Of a stretch of 60,033 nucleotides of DNA, positions 44,561 through 52,918 are shown one piece after another. The position numbers and the translations under genes are program-made. Below the pieces are notes generated by a model. That model was not told the origin of the DNA and searched no databases. It worked only from the letters and a program-made list of their open reading frames with translations. Source of the DNA: an uncultured Clostridia bacterium (GTDB lineage Bacteria > Bacillota > Clostridia > Christensenellales > Aristaeellaceae); contig CAKUKE010000015.1 in NCBI GenBank assembly GCA_934662505.1, forward strand, positions 1 to 60,033, given 5' to 3'. How positions within the stretch are numbered: the first letter of the stretch is position 1; the number at the start of each line of letters is the position of its first letter.

Positions 44561-44569
44561 TGGTATACT
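44561..44569 (+). promoter_or_regulatory. Extended -10 promoter of the GH2 gene
   Basis: TGGTATACT, an extended -10, about 50 nt before the start codon. No good -35 was seen, so activation by a regulator is possible. GATTACAA words occur twice just downstream. Confidence 0.6.
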
Positions 44570-44618
44570 GATGCATGATTACAATGTACGATTACAACTG
44601 ACAAGGAGTGTTGCAGGC

Positions 44619-46337
44619 ATGACCACGATTCCCCGTCCCGAATATCCGCGTCCCCAGTTTGTGCGCGACGCATTTGTGAACCTGAACGGCTGGTGGCAGT
44701 TTGAAGCAGACGACGGCGATTCCGGCCTGTCCCGGGGGCTGGTGGAAAAATCGCCGCTGGACGGTCGGATTCTGGTGCCCTTCTGCCCGGAGAGCGATCT
44801 GTCCGGCGTAGGCCGCAAGGATTTCATGCGGGCGGTGTGGTACCGCCGCGCCTTCACCCTGCCCGAAGCGGCGCAGGGCAAGCGGGTCATCCTCCATTTC
44901 GGCGCGGTGGACTACGCCTGCACCGTATGGGTCAACGGCCGGGAAGCAGGGCGGCATGAGGGCGGCTACGTTTCCTTCTCCTTTGATATTACGGATCAGC
45001 TGCAGCCCGGCGAAAACACGCTGGTAGTGCGCGCTCAGGACGATACCCGCAGCCCCCATCAGCCCTCGGGCAAGCAGAGCGAAAAATACGAATCCTACGG
45101 CTGCTTCTACACCCGCACCACCGGCATCTGGCAGACGGTGTGGCTGGAGTGGGTGGACGCCTGCCACATTCTGCGGGCGGAATACACCCCCCACGCCCGG
45201 GACGGCGTGCTGCAGGCGCGCATTTTCCTGTCCCGTCCCGCCCGGGTGCGGCTGGAAGCGTCCTTTGAGGGCGCGGACATGGGCTGCGCCGAAGCGTTCA
45301 GCGACGGCTGCGTGGCCGATGTGACGCTGCCCCTTACCGAAAAGCACCTTTGGAACGTGGGCGAGCCCAACCTGTACGACCTGAAGCTGACCCTTTTCGA
45401 GGGTGACCGGCTCTGCGACCGGGTGGACAGCTATTTCGGTCTGCGCAGCGTACGCTTTGAGGGGCGGCGGTTCTTCATCAACGACCGTCCCGTCTTCCAG
45501 CGGCTGGTGCTGGATCAGGGCTTCTACCCCGACGGCATTTACACCGCGCCCACCGATGAGGCGCTGCGGCAGGATATTCTCCTTTCTCAGGCCATGGGCT
45601 TCAACGGCGCGCGGCTGCATGAAAAGGTGTTTGAGCAGCGCTTCCTCTACCATGCCGATCATCTGGGCTACCTGTGCTGGGGCGAAATGGCCAACTGGGG
45701 GCTGGATCACAGTCAGGACTTTGCGCTGGCCGACTTCATGCGGGACTGGCTGGACGAGCTGAAGCGGGACTACAGCGCCCCCTCCATCATCGGCTGGTGC
45801 CCCTTCAATGAAACGTGGGACGAAAACGGCTGCCGTCAGCGGGACGACGTGCTGCGCATGACCTACCGGCTCACCAAGCTGTACGACCCCACCCGTCCCT
45901 GCATCGACGTGAGCGGCAATTATCACGTGGAAACGGATATTTTCGACGTGCACGAATACGATCAGGATCCCGCCACCTTCCGGGCGCATCTGGGACCGGG
46001 CACGCCCCCCATCTACGACCGCTTTGACAAACGGCAGCATTACGACGGCAAGGCGCCCGTGTTCGTCAGCGAGTACGGCGGCGTCTGGTGGAGCGATACG
46101 GACAAGGCGGGCTGGGGCTACGGCGAACGGGTAGGCAGCCGGGAAGAATTCATGGCGCGCTTCCGCGGCCTGACCGAAACGCTGCTGGACAACCCCGACC
46201 ATTTCGCCCTGTGCTACACCCAGCTGACCGACGTGGAGCAGGAGCAGAACGGTCTGTACACCTACGACCGCAAGCCCAAGTTCCCGCCGGAGGAGATCCG
46301 CAGCATTCTTGCCCGGAAGGCCGCCTGCGAGGAATAA
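44619..46337 (+). CDS. Glycoside hydrolase family 2 enzyme (beta-galactosidase/beta-glucuronidase type)
   Basis: 572 aa from the ATG at 44619 with CAAGGAG upstream. Domain order: sugar-binding jelly roll (about 15-180; LNGWWQFEADDG, RAVWYRRAF, VWVNGREAG), Ig-like domain (about 185-285) and TIM barrel (about 290-572). The acid/base is E398 in FNET and the likely nucleophile is E485 in FVSEYGG. No signal peptide, so cytoplasmic action on imported oligosaccharides or glycosides. It ends soon after the barrel, like short GH2 exo-enzymes. A 2-hydroxyacid dehydrogenase gene follows 13 nt later. Confidence 0.92.
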   Translation: MTTIPRPEYPRPQFVRDAFVNLNGWWQFEADDGDSGLSRGLVEKSPLDGRILVPFCPESDLSGVGRKDFMRAVWYRRAFTLPEAAQGKRVILHFGAVDYACTVWVNGREAGRHEGGYVSFSFDITDQLQPGENTLVVRAQDDTRSPHQPSGKQSEKYESYGCFYTRTTGIWQTVWLEWVDACHILRAEYTPHARDGVLQARIFLSRPARVRLEASFEGADMGCAEAFSDGCVADVTLPLTEKHLWNVGEPNLYDLKLTLFEGDRLCDRVDSYFGLRSVRFEGRRFFINDRPVFQRLVLDQGFYPDGIYTAPTDEALRQDILLSQAMGFNGARLHEKVFEQRFLYHADHLGYLCWGEMANWGLDHSQDFALADFMRDWLDELKRDYSAPSIIGWCPFNETWDENGCRQRDDVLRMTYRLTKLYDPTRPCIDVSGNYHVETDIFDVHEYDQDPATFRAHLGPGTPPIYDRFDKRQHYDGKAPVFVSEYGGVWWSDTDKAGWGYGERVGSREEFMARFRGLTETLLDNPDHFALCYTQLTDVEQEQNGLYTYDRKPKFPPEEIRSILARKAACEE

Positions 46338-46350
46338 GCCGAGGTTTTTC

Positions 46351-47298
46351 ATGAACATTGCCTTTTTAGAGCCCCTGGGCGTCCCGGAGGACGCCCTGCG
46401 GGCCATGACCGGACCGCTGCGGCAGGCCGGCCACACCCTTGTCTTTTATCCCGACCGCACGACGGACGCGGCGGAGATGATCCGCCGCGGAAAGGACTGC
46501 GAGGCGCTGGTCATCGCCAACACGCCCTTTCCCGCCGAGGCGGTAAGCGGTTGCCCCCGGCTGCGGCTTCTGAACGTGGCCTTTACGGGGATCGACCATG
46601 TCGCCCTTGCCGCCTGCCGGGCGCAGGGCGTGACGGTATGCAACGCGGCGGGCTATTCCGACGCGGCGGTGGCCGAAATGACGCTGGCGCTCACCCTGAG
46701 CGTGCTGCGGCGCGTGCCCCGGGGCGACCGTGCCGCCCGGGAAGGCGCCGCGCTGCCCGCCGGACGGGAAATTGCCGGAAAAACGGTCGGCGTGATCGGC
46801 ACGGGGCGCATCGGCCTGCGGGTCGCCCGGCTGTTTCAGGCCTTCGGCGCCCGGGTAATCGCCTTCTCCCGCACCGTCCGCCCGGAGGCGCAGGCCATGG
46901 GCATTGTATATCTGCCCCTTGCTCAGGTGCTGGCGCAGAGCGACATCGTCACTTTGCATGTTCCCGGCGGCGACGCGACCCGGGGCATGATCGGCGCGGA
47001 TGAACTGGCGCGGATGAAAAAAAGCGCTGTGCTCATCAACTGTGCCCGCGGCTCGGTGGTTCACGCCGCCGCGCTCCGGGACGCGCTGAACAGCGGCCGC
47101 ATCGCGGGGGCGGGCGTGGATGTGTTCGACCGGGAGCCGCCGCTGGACGAAAGCGAGCCCCTCCTGCAGGCGCGCAACTGTGTGCTGTCTCCCCACATGG
47201 CCTTCTGCACGGAGGAAGCCATGCTCCGCCGGGCGCAGATCGTGGTGAACAACCTGACGGCCTTCGCAGCGGGGCAGCCCCGGAACGTGGTGGGCTGA
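46351..47298 (+). CDS. D-isomer-specific 2-hydroxyacid dehydrogenase family protein
   Basis: 315 aa from the ATG at 46351 (GCCGAGG upstream). NAD-binding site VIGTGRIG; catalytic residues Arg in NCARGS, Glu in DVFDREPP and His in LSPHMAF. The enzyme reduces 2-keto acids or oxidises D-2-hydroxyacids such as glycerate or lactate. Co-transcription with the GH2 gene suggests processing of an acidic product (for example a glycerate or keto-acid aglycone), which is inference only. Confidence 0.92.
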   Translation: MNIAFLEPLGVPEDALRAMTGPLRQAGHTLVFYPDRTTDAAEMIRRGKDCEALVIANTPFPAEAVSGCPRLRLLNVAFTGIDHVALAACRAQGVTVCNAAGYSDAAVAEMTLALTLSVLRRVPRGDRAAREGAALPAGREIAGKTVGVIGTGRIGLRVARLFQAFGARVIAFSRTVRPEAQAMGIVYLPLAQVLAQSDIVTLHVPGGDATRGMIGADELARMKKSAVLINCARGSVVHAAALRDALNSGRIAGAGVDVFDREPPLDESEPLLQARNCVLSPHMAFCTEEAMLRRAQIVVNNLTAFAAGQPRNVVG

Positions 47299-47617
47299 AG
47301 CGCGCAGCGCCGCGGGGGAAAAGCCCTCCGGCCATGTGCAGGCCTCCAGAAGTCTCAAAAACGCAGGAGGAAAGGAACCCCTCCGGTCTTGAGCAGGCGT
47401 GAGCGCCGTTCAGACGCACGCGCTTCCGCCACGGCTAAAAGGCCTGACGGCGCCTCGGGCGCGCTTCCGCCCGGGTGCGCATTGCATCCGCTGCTTTAAG
47501 CGCGGGCTATGCCGCCAAACGGCCAGTTGGTTCCTTCCGGGCACACGCACACATCCGCCGCTGCACAGGCGCAGTACCCTGCCGGCGGCGGGCGGGCGCA
47601 TTTTATCGGCGGGTTAT
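47299..47617. other. Intergenic stretch without recognised gene
   Basis: GC-rich, with a CTCCGG word repeated near 47325 and 47380. No gene, clear terminator or tandem array is supported. Confidence 0.45.
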
Positions 47618-47646
47618 TTGACAAGCGGGTATACCCGTTGTAAAAT
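47618..47646 (+). promoter_or_regulatory. Promoter with palindromic operator in its spacer
   Basis: TTGACA, 17 bp, TAAAAT. The spacer holds the perfect palindrome CGGGTATACCCG (47626-47637), flanked by ACAA on the left and TTGT on the right that also pair with a one-base offset. A repressor bound here would sit directly between -35 and -10. Confidence 0.8.
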
Positions 47647-47696
47647 AGGAAAATCCTAACGAGAGAAACGGCGGGTTCGCCGACGGAGGTAGCAGC

Positions 47697-48446
47697 ATGG
47701 GCATCATTCCTTCCAGAAACCTGGAAGATCAGCGCCGGGAAGAAAACGGCGTCACCTATTTTGACCGGGGACGGGTCACGGGCAAGGACGGCCGGCAGTA
47801 CGACCGTTTCGCCATTCAGACCCATTTTGTGGAAGTGGGCGAAAGCCAGACCGCGCTGGTGGAAAAATACGTGCGGCCCCTGTACCGGGAGGGAGACGTG
47901 CTCTCCTTCGGCGCCAAGGTCATGGCCATGTGCACGAAAAACGTGCGCACCCGGGACGAGGTCAAGCCCGGCTTCTGGGCCAATTTCCTGTGGCGCTTCG
48001 CAGGCATCAATCACACCGGCGTAGGCATGCATGAGCCCTACAAGCTGCAGCTGGTCATCGACATGTGCGGTCTGCCCCGGGTGCTGCTGGCGGTGTTCTG
48101 CTCGGCGGTCACCAAACCCTTCGGCGTGCACGGCGTGTTCTACAAGGTGTGCGGCAAGGGCGTGGGCGGCATCGACGGGTTCTACTTCCGTTCCAGCTTC
48201 GACCGCTACAAGGAACTGGCGCTGATCAACCCGGACAACCCGGTGGAGCTGTGCGATGCGCTGGAGAAGGACACGGGCATCCCGGTGGTGCTGATGGATG
48301 CCAACGACATCGAGCAGAACCAACTGGGCAAGTGCCATGATTTTCCGCTGACCGACGCGCAAATTCAGGACGCCATGCAGGACAACCCCTCCGGGCAGGG
48401 GGATGAATTGACCCCCCTCATCCTCATCCGTCCCGTGCAGGCGTAA
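47697..48446 (+). CDS. F420-0:gamma-glutamyl ligase (CofE)-like protein
   Basis: 249 aa with GGAGG 8 nt before the ATG. The sequence resembles the CofE_F420 ligase fold (AIQTHFVEVGES, GDVLSFGAKVMAM, VCGKGVGGIDGF, VVLMDANDIEQNQLG). Classical CofE adds glutamate to coenzyme F420; many Clostridia without F420 carry this divergent family, so another amide-forming ligase activity is more likely. Controlled by a promoter with an internal palindrome and followed by a terminator. Confidence 0.8.
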   Translation: MGIIPSRNLEDQRREENGVTYFDRGRVTGKDGRQYDRFAIQTHFVEVGESQTALVEKYVRPLYREGDVLSFGAKVMAMCTKNVRTRDEVKPGFWANFLWRFAGINHTGVGMHEPYKLQLVIDMCGLPRVLLAVFCSAVTKPFGVHGVFYKVCGKGVGGIDGFYFRSSFDRYKELALINPDNPVELCDALEKDTGIPVVLMDANDIEQNQLGKCHDFPLTDAQIQDAMQDNPSGQGDELTPLILIRPVQA

Positions 48447-48487
48447 AACGCGCCGCGAAAACGGGGCGCGGCATGCTCAGACCATCC

Positions 48488-48522
48488 AAAGCGCCTTTCA
48501 TGCAGGAAAGGCGCTTTTTTAA
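48488..48522 (+). terminator. Terminator after the CofE-like gene
   Basis: 12-bp stem AAAGCGCCTTTC/GAAAGGCGCTTT with a short loop and TTT-rich tail. It precedes the ribosome binding site of the peptidase gene by only a few bases, so the peptidase may be expressed by read-through. Confidence 0.92.
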
Positions 48523-48538
48523 ACAGGAGGAACCGAAG

Positions 48539-49558
48539 ATGAAACAGGCTGTAAACTACATTCAGGAGCTGCTGGCCATTCCCTCGCCCACCGGCTTTAC
48601 GGGCAGGGCGGCGGCGTGGCTGTGCGATCAGCTGACCGCCATGGGCTTTTCTCCCCGCATGACCCGCAAGGGCTGCGTGTGGTGCGACGTGTTTTCCGCG
48701 CCGGGGGAGGGCGTGCTTTTGTCCGCCCATGTGGATACGCTGGGCGCCATGGTGCGCTCGGTCAAGAGCAACGGCCGCATCCGCTACACCCACATCGGCG
48801 GCTGGCAGGACGCCACGGTGGAAACGGAAAACTGTCTGGTGCACACCCGGGACGGCCGCGCCTATCCTGCCACCGTCCAGTCCACCCGCGCCAGCCAGCA
48901 CGTATACGCCGGCATGGGCAAGGACGAACGCAGCGAGGAAACGCTGGAGATCGTGCTGGATGAAAAGGTCGCCTGCCCCGGAGACGTGGAAGCGCTGGGC
49001 ATTGAAACGGGCTGCTTTATTTCCTGGGATCCCCGGACGACGCTGACCCCTGCCGGCTATCTGAAAAGCCGGTTTCTGGATGACAAGGCCAGCGCTGGCA
49101 TCCTGCTTTATCTGGCGCAGGAGATCGCCGCCGGCCGCCTCCGTCCCACCCGCCCGGTCAGCCTGCTTTTCACGGTGTTTGAGGAGGTGGGGCACGGCGC
49201 GTCCATGACCCTGCCGGAGCACATCGGCGACATGATCGCCGTGGATATGGGCTGCGTGGGCGACGACCTCAAGTGCGACGAGACCATGGTGTCCATCTGT
49301 GTGAAGGATTCAGCGGGTCCCTACCACTACGATCTGGTGAGCACCCTCATCCGTCTGGCCAAAGAGAACGGTCTGCGCTACGCGGCGGACGTGTACCCCG
49401 GCTACGGTTCGGACGCGGGCGCGGCGCTCCGGGCGGGCAACGACGTGCGCTTCGCCTGCATCGGCACGGGCGTGTTCGCCTCCCACGGCTACGAGCGCAC
49501 CCATGTGGAGGGCATTGAAAACACCTGCGCCCTGCTCCGCGCCTATCTGACGGCCTGA
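48539..49558 (+). CDS. M42-family metallopeptidase
   Basis: 339 aa from the ATG at 48539 with CAGGAGG upstream. Co-catalytic two-metal site motifs: SAHVDTLGA, LDDKASAG, EEVGHGAS and DMGCVGDD, plus a C-terminal His (FASHGYERTH). M42 enzymes are tetrahedral cytoplasmic aminopeptidases that degrade short peptides. Its neighbours do not explain a special role. Confidence 0.94.
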   Translation: MKQAVNYIQELLAIPSPTGFTGRAAAWLCDQLTAMGFSPRMTRKGCVWCDVFSAPGEGVLLSAHVDTLGAMVRSVKSNGRIRYTHIGGWQDATVETENCLVHTRDGRAYPATVQSTRASQHVYAGMGKDERSEETLEIVLDEKVACPGDVEALGIETGCFISWDPRTTLTPAGYLKSRFLDDKASAGILLYLAQEIAAGRLRPTRPVSLLFTVFEEVGHGASMTLPEHIGDMIAVDMGCVGDDLKCDETMVSICVKDSAGPYHYDLVSTLIRLAKENGLRYAADVYPGYGSDAGAALRAGNDVRFACIGTGVFASHGYERTHVEGIENTCALLRAYLTA

Positions 49559-49585
49559 CAAAACGCCGTTTTTTCCCGCATCCAA

Positions 49586-49624
49586 AAAGCCGCCCGGACG
49601 CTTCGCCGTCCGGGCGGCTTTGCC
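49586..49624 (+). terminator. Terminator after the M42 peptidase gene
   Basis: 15-bp perfect stem (AAAGCCGCCCGGACG and its complement) around loop CTTCGC, ending in TTT. Confidence 0.9.
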
Positions 49625-49931
49625 GTATCCGTCTGCCCTGCCGCAGCTTTTCCGCACTCCCTGCCCGGGCGGCAGACGTCGCCGACTGCGGGACGCCCCT
49701 GCCGGGAAAGGGCGGACCCGCGGCAGGTCGCCCGGCAGCAAACGGCGGAGCCCCTCCGGCGGGCACATTCCGGCGGCGGGAACCGTCCGCAGCCGCAGAA
49801 AAGCGTCCCCGGCTGCAAAGGAGCGCCGTCTGCGCCTTCATGTTTCTTATGTAAAACGCCTGAAAGCCCAGCAAAATCAGGGGAGGTTCTTTTTTTTACA
49901 GAAAATCGCGGCGGGCAGCTTTTTTTCGCTC
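49625..49931. other. Intergenic stretch without recognised gene
   Basis: No gene is supported. It ends in a T-rich patch (about 49889-49930) that precedes the TetR promoter. Confidence 0.5.
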
Positions 49932-49960
49932 TTGCATTTCCCGGCTTTCCATGCTACAAT
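49932..49960 (+). promoter_or_regulatory. Promoter of the TetR-repeat protein operon
   Basis: TTGCAT, 17 bp, TACAAT. Predicted start is near 49967. Confidence 0.8.
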
Positions 49961-49961
49961 A

Positions 49962-49977
49962 TTGGTGCATACACCAA
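49962..49977. promoter_or_regulatory. Inverted-repeat operator at the transcription start
   Basis: Perfect inverted repeat TTGGTG-CATA-CACCAA directly after the -10 element and covering the predicted start, a typical autoregulatory TetR site. Confidence 0.75.
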
Positions 49978-49997
49978 AACAAAAGGGAGGGGTCGCC

Positions 49998-50711
49998 ATC
50001 GCCCACACCAGCGCCAGTCTGCCCGCCAGACAGCGGATCCTGACCGTGTGCGTCCAGCTCTTTCTGGAAAAGGGCTACCGGAGGACCACGCTGGCCGAGA
50101 TCATCGACAAGGCCGACGTTTCCTACAGCTCGTTTCAGAACCTCTTTCGCGCCAAGGACGGCGTGCTGACCGAGTTAGTGGCGTTCATGTTCTCCCACCA
50201 GTTTGCCGCGGCGCGGGACGCGGCGGGCGCGCAGCTGCCGCCGGTGTGCGTCTACGCGGTGGAAACGGCCATCCAGCTGACGCTGACGGAACTGAACGAA
50301 AACCTGCGGGAGATCTACATTGAGGCCTACACGCAGCAGGAAGCGTCCGAATACATTTTCCGGGAGACGGCGAAGGAGCTGTATCAGATCTTCGGCGTCT
50401 ACCAGCCCGCATTGACCCCCCGCGACTTTTACGACATGGAGATCGGCTCCTCCGGCATCATGCGCAGCTACATGGCACACCCCTGCGACGAGGCGCTGAC
50501 GCCGGAAAAGAAGCTGCGGCTGTTTCTCACCATGAGTCTGCGGGCCTATCATGTGCCGGCGGACGAACTGGAGAAGACCCTTCGCTTTGTAGCGGGTCTG
50601 GATATCCGCCGGATGGCAGAGCAGGTGATGCGCCGGCTGTTTGAAGCGCTGGCCATGCAGTTTGAACTGAAGGAAAAGTCAGATTCGATTTTAAGGAGGG
50701 AAAGGAAATGA
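49998..50711 (+). CDS. TetR/AcrR-family regulator, apparent AUC start
   Basis: 237 aa if translation starts at ATC 49998, which is 7 nt after GGGAGG. The frame has no ATG, GTG or TTG between the predicted transcription start and the HTH, except a GTG at about 50046 that would delete part of helix 1. The HTH is clear (RILTVCVQLFLEKGYRRTTL, then ADVSYSSFQNLFRAKDGVL). The C-terminal domain is a ligand-binding helical bundle. Its stop overlaps the start of the Cys-rich repeat protein gene (ATGA). It probably represses its own operon through the TTGGTG repeat. Confidence 0.85.
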   Translation: MAHTSASLPARQRILTVCVQLFLEKGYRRTTLAEIIDKADVSYSSFQNLFRAKDGVLTELVAFMFSHQFAAARDAAGAQLPPVCVYAVETAIQLTLTELNENLREIYIEAYTQQEASEYIFRETAKELYQIFGVYQPALTPRDFYDMEIGSSGIMRSYMAHPCDEALTPEKKLRLFLTMSLRAYHVPADELEKTLRFVAGLDIRRMAEQVMRRLFEALAMQFELKEKSDSILRRERK

Positions 50712-52564
50712 AAAAGTGGTTGATCGGGTGCCTGATGGCGCTGGTCATGGTCTGCCTGATGGGCATAACGGCGAACGCGGAGACAAGCAGAAACTATTGC
50801 TACACTTGCAAAAAAAGCACAGTTTTCGAAGTGCTTCGATACATTCCGACCCCTATAAGTTCGGTGCCTGACCCGGAGGCGCACTGGGCAGAGGGCAAAT
50901 GCACGGAATGCGGACAACTTAGGAGTTGGGTTCCTGATAATGACTCCCAATACCATACCGGCGGCACTGAAACGCCCACCTGCACCACGGGCAAAACCTG
51001 CGAGAAGTGCGGAGCTGAATACGGCAAGCTTGGCCACATCTGGGGTCAGTGGCAGTCCAGCGGCGACAACAGGACGCACACCCGCCCCTGCCTGCGAGAG
51101 GGCTGTGACGCGGTGGACACGGCGGCCTGCGGCGGCGACAGCAACGCGACCTGTGTCACTATGGGTACATGCACCGACTGCGGCCAGCAGTACTACGGTG
51201 GACACGCCTTCCCTGAGCGTTGGAAATGGTTCTCTGAAACCGAAGTAGGAAGGGACGCCGAACAGCACTGGCTTCGCTGCCTCAACTGCGCCGAGGGAAA
51301 AGCGCACGAGTCTAATCATCTCTTCGGTCCGGGCAATATGTACCTGAAGTCCGAGGCCACCTGCGTCTCCAAGCCCGTGTACTACGTGAATTGCACCACC
51401 TGCTACTACCAGGGGACGGATACTTACGTCTACGAGTGGGGTAACACAAATCCGAACAACCACGACGGCGGCACCGAGGTGAAAAACGCCAAGGCCGCCA
51501 CCTGCACCGAGAAGGGCTATACCGGCGACACCTACTGCAAGGGCTGCGGCGTCAAGCTGTCTGACGGCACGGACATCCCCGCCCTGAACCACGATCTGGT
51601 GCGCCACGACGCAAAAGCACCTACTTGCACCGAAATTGGCTGGAACGAATACGATACCTGCCAGCGCGAGGGCTGCGGCTACACCACTTACGCGGAAATT
51701 CCCGCCCTGAACCACAATTTGGTGCGCCACGGCGCAAAAGCGCCCTCCTGCACCGAAATCGGCTGGGACGAATACGATACCTGCCAGCGCGAGGGCTGCG
51801 GCTACACCACTTACGCGGAAATTCCCGCCCTGAACCACGATCTGGTGCGCCGCGGCGCAAAAGCGCCCTCCTGCACCGAAATTGGCTGGAACGAATACGA
51901 TACCTGCCAGCGCGAGGGCTGCGGCTACACCACCTACGCGGCAATTCCCGCCCTCGGCCACGATCTGGTGCGCCACGACGCAAAAGCGCCCTCCTGCACC
52001 GAAATCGGCTGGGACGAATACGATACCTGTTCCCGCTGCGACTACACCACCTATGTGGAGAAGCCTGCACTGGGGCACTGGTACGGGGAATGGACGCCGG
52101 ACGGGAGCGCCGTCCACAGTGCGGCATGCATCCGCGGCGGCTGCCGGCACACCGGTCATACGGACTGCGCCGCGCTTGCCTGCACCCGGAACGAAACGAC
52201 CGTCACCCTCTGCCCCGTATGCGGCGACGTCAGCGACGGCTCCCGCCTTGCACTGGTGACGGAAGCGGCGGCAGGCCGCCTGCCCGCCGGCGCGCTGGTG
52301 CTGCGCATGGGCGAAACGACGGACGGGAACGTCCTGATGACCGTCGCCTTTGAGCTGGCGGGCGAATGGATCCGCCCCGCAGGCGAAATCACCTTCACCC
52401 TGCCCGCCGCGCTGCTGGAAGGCCGCGCCCTGCATCTGATAAGCGCCGACGGTACGGAAGCGGAGCTGCCCTTTGAAACCAGCGGCGACACCCTCTCCTT
52501 CACGCTGGACTTTGCGGCGCTGGACGCGCCCGCCGCGCTCCTTCGCCTGACCCCGGCGGCATAA
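50708..52564 (+). CDS. Exported Cys-rich repeat protein
   Basis: 618 aa. Signal peptide at 1-24 (ending TANA). Residues about 28-285 carry several irregular CxxC pairs (CYTC, CTEC, CEKC, CTDC, CLNC, CKGC). Residues about 291-452 are four tandem 41-residue repeats, each with APxCTEIGW and YDTC...GC.YTTY. A C-terminal domain (about 453-618) is beta-rich. This repeat type occurs in surface proteins of gut Clostridia; metal binding is possible but unproven. No membrane anchor or sorting signal was found, so it is likely secreted or held by wall contact. Strong GGAGGGAAAGG site; translationally coupled to the TetR gene. The first third is AT-richer than neighbouring genes. Confidence 0.82.
   Translation: MKKWLIGCLMALVMVCLMGITANAETSRNYCYTCKKSTVFEVLRYIPTPISSVPDPEAHWAEGKCTECGQLRSWVPDNDSQYHTGGTETPTCTTGKTCEKCGAEYGKLGHIWGQWQSSGDNRTHTRPCLREGCDAVDTAACGGDSNATCVTMGTCTDCGQQYYGGHAFPERWKWFSETEVGRDAEQHWLRCLNCAEGKAHESNHLFGPGNMYLKSEATCVSKPVYYVNCTTCYYQGTDTYVYEWGNTNPNNHDGGTEVKNAKAATCTEKGYTGDTYCKGCGVKLSDGTDIPALNHDLVRHDAKAPTCTEIGWNEYDTCQREGCGYTTYAEIPALNHNLVRHGAKAPSCTEIGWDEYDTCQREGCGYTTYAEIPALNHDLVRRGAKAPSCTEIGWNEYDTCQREGCGYTTYAAIPALGHDLVRHDAKAPSCTEIGWDEYDTCSRCDYTTYVEKPALGHWYGEWTPDGSAVHSAACIRGGCRHTGHTDCAALACTRNETTVTLCPVCGDVSDGSRLALVTEAAAGRLPAGALVLRMGETTDGNVLMTVAFELAGEWIRPAGEITFTLPAALLEGRALHLISADGTEAELPFETSGDTLSFTLDFAALDAPAALLRLTPAA
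51578..52063 (+). repeat. 123-nt in-frame coding repeats, 4 copies
   Basis: Copies begin at 51578, 51701, 51824 and 51947 (123 nt each, the last 117 nt), starting CCCGCCCTGAACCAC. Near-identity at DNA level points to recent duplication or gene conversion within the coding frame. Confidence 0.93.
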
Positions 52565-52590
52565 CCGCCCTTTCCCCAAAGGGATTCAGA

Positions 52591-52624
52591 CCGTTGCAGC
52601 ATTTTCGTGCTGCAGCGGTTTTTT
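52591..52624 (+). terminator. Terminator after the repeat-protein gene
   Basis: 11-bp stem CCGTTGCAGCA/TGCTGCAGCGG with loop TTTTCG, then TTTTTT. Confidence 0.92.
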
Positions 52625-52918
52625 GCTGCATTCAAAAAGCGCCGCTGCCCCCTGCCCGTGGAGACGAGCAATTGACGGAATAGTAAAATATTCCATGGAA
52701 TGCCGCCGTCTCCTATCCGCAGAGACGAGGGGCGCTTCAGGGCAGCAGGACATTCTGTGCGCCTCCTGTTTCCTGCGGCTGCAAAAAGGCTTCCGCCGCG
52801 CTTTTCATGCCCGTTTTCATCCGCCTGCCGCGCCCCCGCAGCCATCTCCCGCGTTCCGTCCGCGTCAGAGTATACAGTCGGCCGCGGATAATGGCGGACG
52901 GCCGATTGGGCGGTTTCC
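52625..52918. other. Intergenic stretch with palindromes
   Basis: No gene supported. Near 52677-52705 lie GGAATA-GTAAAA-TATTCC and an overlapping perfect palindrome ATTCCATGGAAT. TTGACG occurs at about 52673 without a matching -10. Confidence 0.5.

Noticed and set aside
50549..52579. Leftward Val/Ala/Gly-rich repeat frame opposite the Cys-rich protein
   Set aside because: Its repeats only mirror the 123-nt coding repeats; the plus frame has signal peptide, ribosome binding site and CxxC motifs.
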